This document shows positions 57,235 to 64,000 of a DNA stretch of 64,000 nt, in pieces. Position 1 is the stretch's first letter, and every line of letters begins with the position of its first letter. The notes beneath the pieces are model-generated. The model saw only the letters and a program-made list of their open reading frames with translations. It was not told where the DNA came from and made no database searches. Location of the stretch: positions 1,054,001-1,118,000 of the forward strand of contig NZ_CCSF01000001.1 of assembly GCF_000756775.1 (NCBI RefSeq). Direction: 5' to 3'. This DNA comes from Pseudomonas saudiphocaensis. GTDB taxonomy: Bacteria > Pseudomonadota > Gammaproteobacteria > Pseudomonadales > Pseudomonadaceae. A program made the translations under genes and the position numbers.

Positions 57235-58197
57235 CTAGCCCAGTGCCGTATCCAGAAACATCATCACGGCAAACCCTGCCATCAGCCCAACGGTAGCTGG
57301 AGTCTGGTGGCCATTACGGTGGGTTTCCGGGATGACCTCGTGCGATACCACGAAGATCATTGCACCCGCTGCCAGCCCCAAGCTCACCGGATAAGCAATG
57401 GCGAGCCCGCTGGAAATCCCCAGGCCGACCAAGGCGCCTAGTGGCTCCATCAAACCAGATGCGGCGGCTATCAAGACCGCTCGCCAGGCGGAAACTCCAA
57501 TGGAGCGCAACGCCAACGCCACGGCCAGCCCTTCGGGAATATCCTGAATGGCGATCGCCGTAGCGAGCGGCAGGCCGACATGCATATCGCCTTCGGCAAA
57601 GCCCACGCCAATTGCCATACCTTCTGGAATGTTGTGCAGGATGATCGCGAAGACGAACAGCCAGACCCGGCTTATGCGCCGATGCTCAGGCCCAAAAGCA
57701 CCGGCACTCTCATGTTCGTGCGGGGTGAAATAATCCAGCCCCAGCATCAGCAATACGCCAAAACCCAGACCCACCACCACGGTCGCCGCTGCAGCGGGCC
57801 CACTGCCCCACAGCTCGCGGGCCGCTTCCAGCCCCGGAAGAATCAGCGAAAAGGAACTGGCCGCAAGCATCATCCCTGCAGCGAAACCCAACATGCTGTC
57901 TTGGGTACGTACGGAGATATTGCGCAGCACGATGGCCATCAGCGCACCGAGCGCTGTGGTGGCAAAACCTGCAGTACCGCCCAACAGGGCATAACGAATA
58001 TTGCTCTGTTCGTTGTTCTCGAAAGCGCTATATCCGCTTGCGCCCAACAGGAACAAGACGATCAGAAGAGTGCCGAGAAGCCCCCACGCGACCAACGGGT
58101 TCGCCTGCGCATGGGCAATCCATGCCGCACGCAGCGATGTTGCTGCATTGTCAGTACTTGCCATCTTGGGCCCTTGTAACGGAGTTCTGTCGCTCAT
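57235..58197 (-). CDS. ZIP-family metal transporter (GufA type)
   Basis: 320-residue inner-membrane transporter with about eight segments. The two intramembrane metal motifs are IILHNIPEGMAIGVGFAEG and IAIQDIPEGLAVALAL, and HEHES sits in the loop between segments 3 and 4. This is the GufA/ZIPB subgroup, taking up zinc and related divalent ions. No Zur-type operator is recognised upstream. It is convergent with the renalase-like gene. Confidence 0.9.
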   Translation of the reverse strand: MSDRTPLQGPKMASTDNAATSLRAAWIAHAQANPLVAWGLLGTLLIVLFLLGASGYSAFENNEQSNIRYALLGGTAGFATTALGALMAIVLRNISVRTQDSMLGFAAGMMLAASSFSLILPGLEAARELWGSGPAAAATVVVGLGFGVLLMLGLDYFTPHEHESAGAFGPEHRRISRVWLFVFAIILHNIPEGMAIGVGFAEGDMHVGLPLATAIAIQDIPEGLAVALALRSIGVSAWRAVLIAAASGLMEPLGALVGLGISSGLAIAYPVSLGLAAGAMIFVVSHEVIPETHRNGHQTPATVGLMAGFAVMMFLDTALG

Positions 58198-58344
58198 CGC
58201 TGCGACAACCGACTAACGCTACGACCCTAACCGGCTCGCTGAGTTTTGGCCAGGCTTGCCAAAATGGCTCTGCAGCCAGTGTGGATTCCCCCTGGAACCT
58301 GTGCCGCAAATGCCCGGAACAAGCCTGAATACGCCCCTAGTTCC

Positions 58345-60534
58345 TTAACGCGCCTGCAATTTCCACGCACGGTGGATTTTGCTGTTGCGTCGGAAATCTT
58401 CATCGAGCGTGGCGCTGCTGATTTCCTCTACGGCATAGCGTTCGGCCAGGCCCGGATCGAGCACGAACTTGCGGAAGTTGTTGGAGAAGTACAGGGTGCC
58501 GCCCGCCGCCAGACGTGCCATGGCCAGATCCAGCAAGGCAACGTGATCACGCTGGATATCGAATACACCCTCCATGCGCTTGGAGTTGGAGAAGGTCGGC
58601 GGGTCGATGAAGATCAGATCATATTCGCCCCGGTCTTCTTCCAGCCAAGCCATCACGTCCCCCTGCTCCAAGCGCTGCCGATCGGACAGGCCGTTGAGCG
58701 CCAGGTTGCGCCGTGCCCAGTCCAGATAAGTTTTCGACAGATCGACACTGGTCGTGCTGCGCGCGCCGCCCTTGGCAGCATGTACGGTGGCCGTCGCGGT
58801 ATAGCAGAAGAGATTGAGAAAACGCTTGCCAGCCGCTTCACGCTGAATACGCAGGCGCAACGGCCGATGATCGAGGAACAACCCCGTGTCCAGATAATCG
58901 GTGAGGTTCACCAGGAGCTTGACGCCACCCTCGCTCACTTCGAGAAACTCTCCCTGGCTGGCCTGACGCTCATACTGACGCGTGCCGCTCTGGCGCTCGC
59001 GGCGCTTGACCACTACCCGGTCGCGGGAGATGCCCAGCGCCTGGGGAATCGCCCCCAGCGCATCGAACAGGCGTTCCTGGGCCTTCTGCGGGTCAACGGA
59101 GCGAGGTGGCGCGTATTCCTGTACGTGCACCCAGTCTCCGTACAGGTCGATGGCCAGGGCATATTCAGGCATGTCGGCGTCATACAGGCGGTAACACTGA
59201 ATGCCTTCCCGGCGCGCCCATTTGCCAAGCTGACGCAGGTTCTTCTGCAGACGATTGGCGAACATCTGTCCGCCTTCGCTGAGACGTGCCAACTCGGCCT
59301 CGGGCTGCCGATCAGGCTTGCCTGCCTTCTCCACTGCCGCTGCCGAGCGCTGACCGGTGACGAACTGGTCCAACTCGACCTTGATCAGCAACAGCTTGCA
59401 GGGCAAGGCGCCGTTCCAGAAGGCGTACTGCTTGTGACTGCGAATGCCCATGCGCTTACCCAGGTCGGGCGCTGACGTCAGCACCGCCGCTTCCCAGCCG
59501 AGACAGGCCTGGCGCAAGCGCTCACCAAGGTTCTGGTAGAGATAGACCAGACTCGCCTCGTCCCCCAGGCGCTCGCCGTAAGGCGGGTTACATATCACCA
59601 GGCCTTTCTGATTCTGATCCGGGCGTGGCTCGAAGGTCGCAACATCGCCCTGATAAACGCGGATCCAGCTCGACAGGCCGGCACGCTCGATATTGTTCTT
59701 GGCCGGCTGAATCAGCCGCGGATCGGCTTCATAACCACGGATCCACAGAGGCTGCCGTGCCATGCCTGCTTCGGCGCGCGCGCGGGCCTCGTCATGCAGA
59801 CGGTTCCACAGCGCCGGCACGTGCCCCAGCCAGGCACTGAAGCCCCAGCGTTCACGACGCAGGTTCGGCGCGATATCGGCGGCCATCATGGCGCCTTCGA
59901 CCAGGAAGGTGCCCACACCGCACATGGGGTCGGTCAGCGCACCGCCCTCGGCGGCGATACGCGGCCAGCCGGCGCGAATCAGTACTGCGGCGGCAAGGTT
60001 TTCCTTGAGCGGCGCCGCACCCTGCTGCAGACGGTAACCGCGCTGATGCAGGCTGTGCCCGGACATGTCCAGCGACAGCACCGCCTGGCCGCGATCCAGG
60101 CGCAAGTGCACGCGCAGATCCGGGTTGAGCTTGTCGACGCTGGGTCGCTCCCCGGCAGGCGTGCGGAGCCGGTCGACGATGGCGTCCTTGACCTTTAGCG
60201 CACCGAAATGAGTGTTGTCGATTCCAGAGCCATGGCCGCTAAACTCCACTGCCAGCGTACCGCCCGGTTCCAAGTGCTCGGCCCAATCAATCCGATAGAC
60301 GCCGTCATAGAGCGTTTCGGCGTTTGTCGTGGTGAAACGGTCGAGTACCAACAGCACGCGGTTGGCGAGTCGCGACCAGAGGCACAGCCGATACGCCACC
60401 TCCAGCGAGCCCTGACCACGAATGGCGGCGGTCTGCTCGCGTGCCTCTTCAAGCCCGAGGTTGATGGCCTCTTCGAGCAGCAGGCCTTCGAGACCCTTGG
60501 GGCAAGTGAGGATAAGTTCGTGGCGGTCGGTCAT
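58345..60534 (-). CDS. rlmL: Bifunctional 23S rRNA methyltransferase RlmKL
   Basis: 729-residue fusion. An N-terminal THUMP domain (residues about 45-165) is followed by the RlmL part, which makes m2G2445 (DPMCGVGTFLVEGAM and catalytic VICNPPYGERLGDE). The C-terminal RlmK part makes m7G2069 (KRFLNLFCYTATATVHAAKGGA and IFIDPPTFSNSKRM). The whole fused length is usual for gammaproteobacteria. Transcribed toward the ZIP gene. Confidence 0.95.
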   Translation of the reverse strand: MTDRHELILTCPKGLEGLLLEEAINLGLEEAREQTAAIRGQGSLEVAYRLCLWSRLANRVLLVLDRFTTTNAETLYDGVYRIDWAEHLEPGGTLAVEFSGHGSGIDNTHFGALKVKDAIVDRLRTPAGERPSVDKLNPDLRVHLRLDRGQAVLSLDMSGHSLHQRGYRLQQGAAPLKENLAAAVLIRAGWPRIAAEGGALTDPMCGVGTFLVEGAMMAADIAPNLRRERWGFSAWLGHVPALWNRLHDEARARAEAGMARQPLWIRGYEADPRLIQPAKNNIERAGLSSWIRVYQGDVATFEPRPDQNQKGLVICNPPYGERLGDEASLVYLYQNLGERLRQACLGWEAAVLTSAPDLGKRMGIRSHKQYAFWNGALPCKLLLIKVELDQFVTGQRSAAAVEKAGKPDRQPEAELARLSEGGQMFANRLQKNLRQLGKWARREGIQCYRLYDADMPEYALAIDLYGDWVHVQEYAPPRSVDPQKAQERLFDALGAIPQALGISRDRVVVKRRERQSGTRQYERQASQGEFLEVSEGGVKLLVNLTDYLDTGLFLDHRPLRLRIQREAAGKRFLNLFCYTATATVHAAKGGARSTTSVDLSKTYLDWARRNLALNGLSDRQRLEQGDVMAWLEEDRGEYDLIFIDPPTFSNSKRMEGVFDIQRDHVALLDLAMARLAAGGTLYFSNNFRKFVLDPGLAERYAVEEISSATLDEDFRRNSKIHRAWKLQAR

Positions 60535-60891
60535 GGCATTTCCAGAAAAGTGTTCGGCTGGGCGGCGCTTCGGTTGCTTGCGGCCCTGAGCAAAAAGAGT
60601 AATCGGCCTGCGCCTTTATCGGCGGTGCAGGTATCGCGCAGAAATTGGGTCTCGTGTAATCCACTCGCCAAGCGCCTTATGGGCCAGGACAGGGTTCGGT
60701 TACTTCCTTATGACAAAATGATCATTCCAGCTTGTGACTCATTGGGTTAGAACTCGACTCAGTCCGGCCAGCGCAATGCTGCCGGAAGAACCCCGCCACG
60801 CCGGCAGCGGGGGTCGCTGGCAGCCTGGCTGCCACCCGACCTCGCCATGAGGTCAACAGGAACACCAGTCAACCACTGAGGGCAATACCCA
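60535..60891. other. 357-base gap between rlmL and rmf: structured rmf leader, no gene
   Basis: This divergent gap has no credible gene. Its rmf-proximal third carries several stable hairpins, described under the rmf leader. Confidence 0.6.
60768..60854 (+). ncRNA. Structured rmf leader RNA (rmf RNA motif)
   Basis: Upstream of rmf there is a nested stem: CCAGCG (60768-60773) with CGCTGG (60815-60820), and inside it GCTGCCGG (60778-60785) with CCGGCAGC (60801-60808). A palindrome GGCAGCCTGGCTGCC (60819-60833) overlaps the outer stem, and a further hairpin GACCTC-GCCAT-GAGGTC (60838-60854) ends 37 bases before the ATG. A conserved RNA motif ahead of rmf is known in Pseudomonas; this is probably it. 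The overlap of two stems suggests alternative folds. Confidence 0.7.
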
Positions 60892-61107
60892 ATGAGAAGA
60901 CTCAAGCGTGATCCGATGGAACGAGCATTTCTACGCGGTTATCAGCATGGCATACACGGCAAATCTCGCGATCTGTGCCCCTTTTACCATCCCGAAGTGC
61001 GCCAAGCCTGGATTAACGGCTGGCGGGAGGGTCGCGGCGACAACTGGGATGGTCTGACCGGCACCGCCGGTCTTCATCGACTGAACGAACTCAACGCGGT
61101 CGGCTGA
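60892..61107 (+). CDS. rmf: Ribosome modulation factor Rmf
   Basis: 71-residue basic protein that pairs 70S ribosomes into inactive 100S dimers in stationary phase. MRRLKRDPMERAFLRGYQHGIHGKSRDLCPF and RQAWINGWREGRGDN are the family core. The ribosome site GAGGG is 9 bases upstream. Expression is probably controlled through the leader RNA. It is convergent with pyrD. Confidence 0.95.
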   Translation: MRRLKRDPMERAFLRGYQHGIHGKSRDLCPFYHPEVRQAWINGWREGRGDNWDGLTGTAGLHRLNELNAVG

Positions 61108-61163
61108 CACGATCACACCGACTTCAACAAGCACGCCCCACCCGGGCGGCGGGCTGAAGCCCA

Positions 61164-61183
61164 GGGGCTCCTAAAGGAGCCCC
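61164..61183. terminator. Hairpin after rmf
   Basis: GGGGCTCC and GGAGCCCC form an 8-bp stem with loop TAAA between the convergent rmf and pyrD genes. No T-run follows on either strand, so it may act as a 3' stabiliser rather than a classic terminator. Confidence 0.5.
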
Positions 61184-61267
61184 CACTACACCGCAAAAAC
61201 CATTGTCTCGGCAATTCTCTCCATGGCCTGCCGGCCTTGCCCCGGTTTCAACGGCCTGTTACGGCAA

Positions 61268-62308
61268 TCAGAAATTCACATCCTTGCGCGAACGTATCGC
61301 AGCTATGGCGTCCACGGATTCGCGTATCAGTGCCGGGCCCTTGTAGATAAAGCCTGTGTACAGCTGTACCAAGCTCGCTCCCGCCTCGATCTTCTCAGCC
61401 GCGTGACGGCCTTCAGTGATCCCGCCAACCGCGATGATCGGCAGGCGACCACCCAGGGTCTCGGCCAGCACCTTGACGGTATGGGTGCTCTTCTCGCGCA
61501 CCGGAGCACCGGAAAGCCCACCGGCCTCGTCAGCGTGAGCCAGCCCGGCAACGCCGTCCCGGCCCAGAGTGGTGTTGGTCGCGATGATGGCGTCCATGCC
61601 GGCCTGGAATACCGTATCGGCCACCAGGACGATTTCTTCGTCGGTCATGTCGGGAGCGATCTTGATGGCCAGCGGCACGCGCTTGCCATGCAATACCTCC
61701 AGATCCTCACGGCGTAGACGCAAGGCGTCGAGTAGCTGCTTGAGCGAGTCACCGAACTGCAGGCTGCGCAGGCCGGGTGTGTTCGGCGAGCTGACGTTCA
61801 CCGTGACGTAACTGGCCTGGTGGTAGACCTTGTCCAGGCACAACAGATAGTCATCCTGGGCGCGCTCGACAGGGGTATCAAAGTTCTTGCCGATATTGAT
61901 GCCCAGAATGCCCTTGAAGCGCGCCGCATCGACTCGCTCCAGCAAGGCATCAACGCCATGGTTGTTGAACCCCATGCGATTGATGATCGCCTCCGCCTCC
62001 GGCAGGCGGAAGATGCGTGGCTTGGGGTTTCCAGGCTGCGGCCGAGGCGTCACTGTACCCACTTCGACGAAGCCGAAACCCAGCTGGGAAAGGCCGCAGA
62101 TGGCCTCGCCATTTTTGTCCAGGCCAGCTGCCAGGCCGACCGGGTTGGGAAAGTCCAGCCCCATGACACGTACCGGCAGGCTCGCCGGGGCCTTGTTGAG
62201 CATGGCGTTCAGCCCAAGCCGACCACCCGCCCCGATAAGGTCCAGCGACAACTCATGGGAGTTTTCCGGAGTTAATTTGAACAGCAGCCGGCGAGCCAGG
62301 TTGTACAT
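61268..62308 (-). CDS. pyrD: Dihydroorotate dehydrogenase (quinone) PyrD
   Basis: 346-residue class 2 enzyme of pyrimidine synthesis, bound to the inner face of the membrane and passing electrons to quinone. The N-terminal amphipathic helix [20 protein letters not shown] is the membrane anchor. [33 protein letters not shown] (with the catalytic Ser) and [10 protein letters not shown] are FMN and substrate motifs. Transcribed toward rmf. Confidence 0.97.
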   Translation of the reverse strand: MYNLARRLLFKLTPENSHELSLDLIGAGGRLGLNAMLNKAPASLPVRVMGLDFPNPVGLAAGLDKNGEAICGLSQLGFGFVEVGTVTPRPQPGNPKPRIFRLPEAEAIINRMGFNNHGVDALLERVDAARFKGILGINIGKNFDTPVERAQDDYLLCLDKVYHQASYVTVNVSSPNTPGLRSLQFGDSLKQLLDALRLRREDLEVLHGKRVPLAIKIAPDMTDEEIVLVADTVFQAGMDAIIATNTTLGRDGVAGLAHADEAGGLSGAPVREKSTHTVKVLAETLGGRLPIIAVGGITEGRHAAEKIEAGASLVQLYTGFIYKGPALIRESVDAIAAIRSRKDVNF

Positions 62309-62382
62309 ACGCAGCTAGATCCTGGGAGAAAGTGTGGCGCGAAAGTATAGCAGGCAGGATGCCGCCAGCGTCTGTGTACAAG

Positions 62383-62622
62383 TCACGATAAACGGGCCGC
62401 TCCATCGAGCCGACGCAAACGGATGAGTTTGCCTTCGGCAGAGAATTCCAACTCAAATGAACCAAAAACGCCTGCTGTTGTCGTAAACGGGCGCAAATGA
62501 TGGGCCGGCAAGCTGACACGCGTCCCATCTCTGCTTCTGACGAGAACCCGATTGGCTTGCCCTTGGTAAACCGCAAGCAGCCGCTCGGCAGGCAATGCGA
62601 TATCCAGCACGAGGCTTGGCAT
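62383..62622 (-). CDS. DUF2835 family protein (79 aa)
   Basis: 79-residue protein, MPSLVLDIALPAERLLAVYQ.., with VSLPAHHLRPFTTTAGVFGSFELEF, matching DUF2835 as I know it; function unknown. The ATG at 62622 has GAGGT 5-6 bases upstream, which decides against the ATG four codons earlier. It is upstream of pyrD on the same strand (74 bases). Confidence 0.75.
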   Translation of the reverse strand: MPSLVLDIALPAERLLAVYQGQANRVLVRSRDGTRVSLPAHHLRPFTTTAGVFGSFELEFSAEGKLIRLRRLDGAARLS

Positions 62623-62788
62623 GGAGCACCTCAATGATCAGTACGCCGACAATAGTGCCACACGACGGTGCTCACAGAGGCTTGCCAACAGTGCCTGCAG
62701 CGCTCGCCTGCTATCGCAGAGGCGGTAAAACCATTACAGAATTCTCCCGGCTCTGGCACACTCCCCTCTTATTAGAACGAGCCCATCC

Positions 62789-63712
62789 GTGATGATGAGC
62801 CAATCCGAGCCGATGCCGTCAGTGATTTCCCGACTTGCGAGATTTGCCCAAAACCTTGGGCTGACCGGAAAACCGCCGCGTCAGACCCTGGAGCATGCCA
62901 GCCAGATTCGCCTGCCCTTCGCCCCTCTGGCCGAACCGGCTCCGAGCATCTTCTGGCAAGACGGCCCCTGCCTGCAGAGGGTCGTAAACTTGCCCCGCGG
63001 TGCCCTTTCCGGTCCCGTTCAGGAAGACAAGGCCAAGGCCCATGCCGCTCTGACGCGCCTGGTGCGCAAGGAAGTCAGCAGTTATCCGTCCCTGGATCTG
63101 CGGCAGATCGACGGCATCAGTGGCCAAAGCGCAAACGGCAACATCTACCCGACCTTTGAAGCCTTCGCTGCGACTCCGGCCTGCCGACAGCTGCGTGTAA
63201 TCAGCTACAGGGATTTTTTGCGCACCCTCGGCACCGCCTTACCCGGCTTCAAGCATCAGGCACCTATAGAAGTGCGCCAGGCCAGCTGGCTTGGGGAGCG
63301 AATTTACTGGGCCGGTGAACATCACGCCGAGGCTTTCGCCTGTGCCATCGCCTATGCGCGACTCAGAGGATTGGAAGTCCTGCTGCCTTGCGAACTCACC
63401 GATTACCGGCTCGACAGTGCCGGCTTGCAGGCCCTGGATGACGAATACCACGCCCTCGCCATGCCCGCCCAGGCGTGGAGCGATCGTGACTTCATGAGGC
63501 TGCTGCTCGATACAAAGGTGCCTTATGCGCGCCTGCGGCTGTTGAACGATGCCAACAACTCCGAACTGCTCCTGCTGGACAAGCGCGCAAGCACCGCCGA
63601 TGCCCTCGGCAAAGGACTCAAGCTCGCCGGCGCACCGGACATGGTCCGTTACCTGCGCGATCTGCCACAGATCACCCGCTTCCGCCTCGGCCATCAGACC
63701 CTGGATGCTTGA
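62789..63712 (+). CDS. Uncharacterised protein (307 aa)
   Basis: About 305 residues with no signal peptide or membrane segment. Features: LPRGALSGPVQEDKAKAHAAL, VISYRDFLRTLGTALPGF, RQASWLGERIYWAGEHHAEAFACAIAYAR and GKGLKLAGAPDMVRYLRDL. This may be the family DUF6685 described in pseudomonads, but I am not certain. No catalytic motif is recognised. GTG 62789 and ATGs at 62792 and 62795 are alternative starts. Convergent with the gene at the window's end. Confidence 0.65.
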   Translation: MMMSQSEPMPSVISRLARFAQNLGLTGKPPRQTLEHASQIRLPFAPLAEPAPSIFWQDGPCLQRVVNLPRGALSGPVQEDKAKAHAALTRLVRKEVSSYPSLDLRQIDGISGQSANGNIYPTFEAFAATPACRQLRVISYRDFLRTLGTALPGFKHQAPIEVRQASWLGERIYWAGEHHAEAFACAIAYARLRGLEVLLPCELTDYRLDSAGLQALDDEYHALAMPAQAWSDRDFMRLLLDTKVPYARLRLLNDANNSELLLLDKRASTADALGKGLKLAGAPDMVRYLRDLPQITRFRLGHQTLDA

Positions 63713-63826
63713 GTTGGCCACCGGCTGATGAGAAGTTGACGAGGCTCAGACAGGCACTCGTCAAACTATGCGGATCATATACAAGGGTACAGGCTTGAGC
63801 CTTGCACTCCCTGCGCCAGTACTGCT

Positions 63827-64000
63827 CTACCGCTGAGGCTTTTCCAGCGCCAGATCCTGCAGTTCACGTCCCGCCACGGCATACATCGCGTAATCGACAC
63901 TGCTGGCACTGCGCAGCTCGGCCAGCATCTGCTGCCAGCGCTCGACCTGATAGGGTCGCTGCTCCAGCCACAACTGCACACGCGCATCGTAGTCGTCCGG
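63827..64000 (-). CDS. gdhB: C-terminus of probable NAD-specific glutamate dehydrogenase (start outside window)
   Basis: The last 57 residues of a larger gene that runs past the window edge, read without a stop from base 64000: YDARVQLWLEQRPYQVERWQ, QMLAELRSASSVDYAMYAVA, then GRELQDLALEKPQR and TAG. The segment resembles the end of the very large (about 1600-residue) NAD-glutamate dehydrogenase of Pseudomonas, as I remember it. The identification rests on this short tail and should be confirmed with the upstream sequence. Confidence 0.6.
   Translation of the reverse strand, partial: PDDYDARVQLWLEQRPYQVERWQQMLAELRSASSVDYAMYAVAGRELQDLALEKPQR

Noticed and set aside
63775-63987. 70-codon minus frame at the window's end
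   Set aside because: The frame one base away reads like the glutamate dehydrogenase tail and ends in a proper stop; this one has no homology.

Overview
The window is ordinary chromosomal DNA of a Pseudomonas (gammaproteobacterium). It is GC-rich and densely coded, and it has no phage genes, plasmid genes, transposase genes or CRISPR array. The assignment rests on gene content and order: a urease cluster with an acetyltransferase gene between ureA and ureB, a cysM-rlmD-relA-mazG block near gacS, nrdAB beside an RstAB-like two-component pair, the EF-P/EarP rhamnosylation pair, and rmf next to pyrD. Abundant REP-type palindromes also fit. The species cannot be fixed from sequence alone. Families are assigned from recognised motifs and remembered family features; no database search was run.

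Layout. 1-7500: urease structural and accessory genes (ureD partial, ureA, GNAT, ureB, ureC; then ureE, ureF, ureG, hupE), split by a hemerythrin gene and a DksA-like gene on the other strand. 7743-13440: the urea ABC transporter urtABCDE. Sigma-54-type promoters lie before ureE and before urtA, so urea uptake and urease maturation look jointly nitrogen-controlled. 13562-18419: an Lhr-type helicase and PdeM nuclease pair, then small and hypothetical genes and a phosphoribosyltransferase. 18527-24828 (minus): DUF2058 protein, mazG, relA, rlmD, cysM, a stringent-response and nucleotide/RNA housekeeping block. 25006-32105: lipoprotein-type gamma-glutamyltransferase, gacS, a TRIC-type channel, argP and a phosphopantetheinyl transferase.

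32112-40276: a four-copy REP array, an RstBA-like two-component system, and nrdA/nrdB, whose long upstream region carries two NrdR-type boxes and a DnaA box. 40438-46940: an accessory stretch with two LysR regulators, each divergent from a flavin/quinone oxidoreductase gene (one intact azoreductase, one frameshifted), a GNAT, a methyltransferase, an AHSA1-type protein and a SPOUT RNA methyltransferase. 47191-55508: FadL-type porin, glutathione peroxidase, cobU and bluB, a metallophosphoesterase, two NlpC/P60 lipoproteins, a DNA glycosylase-like protein, efp and earP. 55684-64000: the 4.5S SRP RNA gene with its own promoter, a renalase-like flavoprotein, a ZIP transporter, rlmKL, rmf with a structured leader, pyrD, two uncharacterised proteins, and the C-terminal end of what looks like NAD-glutamate dehydrogenase.

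I found no convincing wholly new multi-gene system. The most interesting signals are regulatory and structural: the widely separated NrdR boxes, the paired sigma-54 promoters, the rmf leader, two REP-derived stop codons, an inactivated oxidoreductase whose regulator is intact, and a 53-residue proline-rich small protein with a strong ribosome-binding site.
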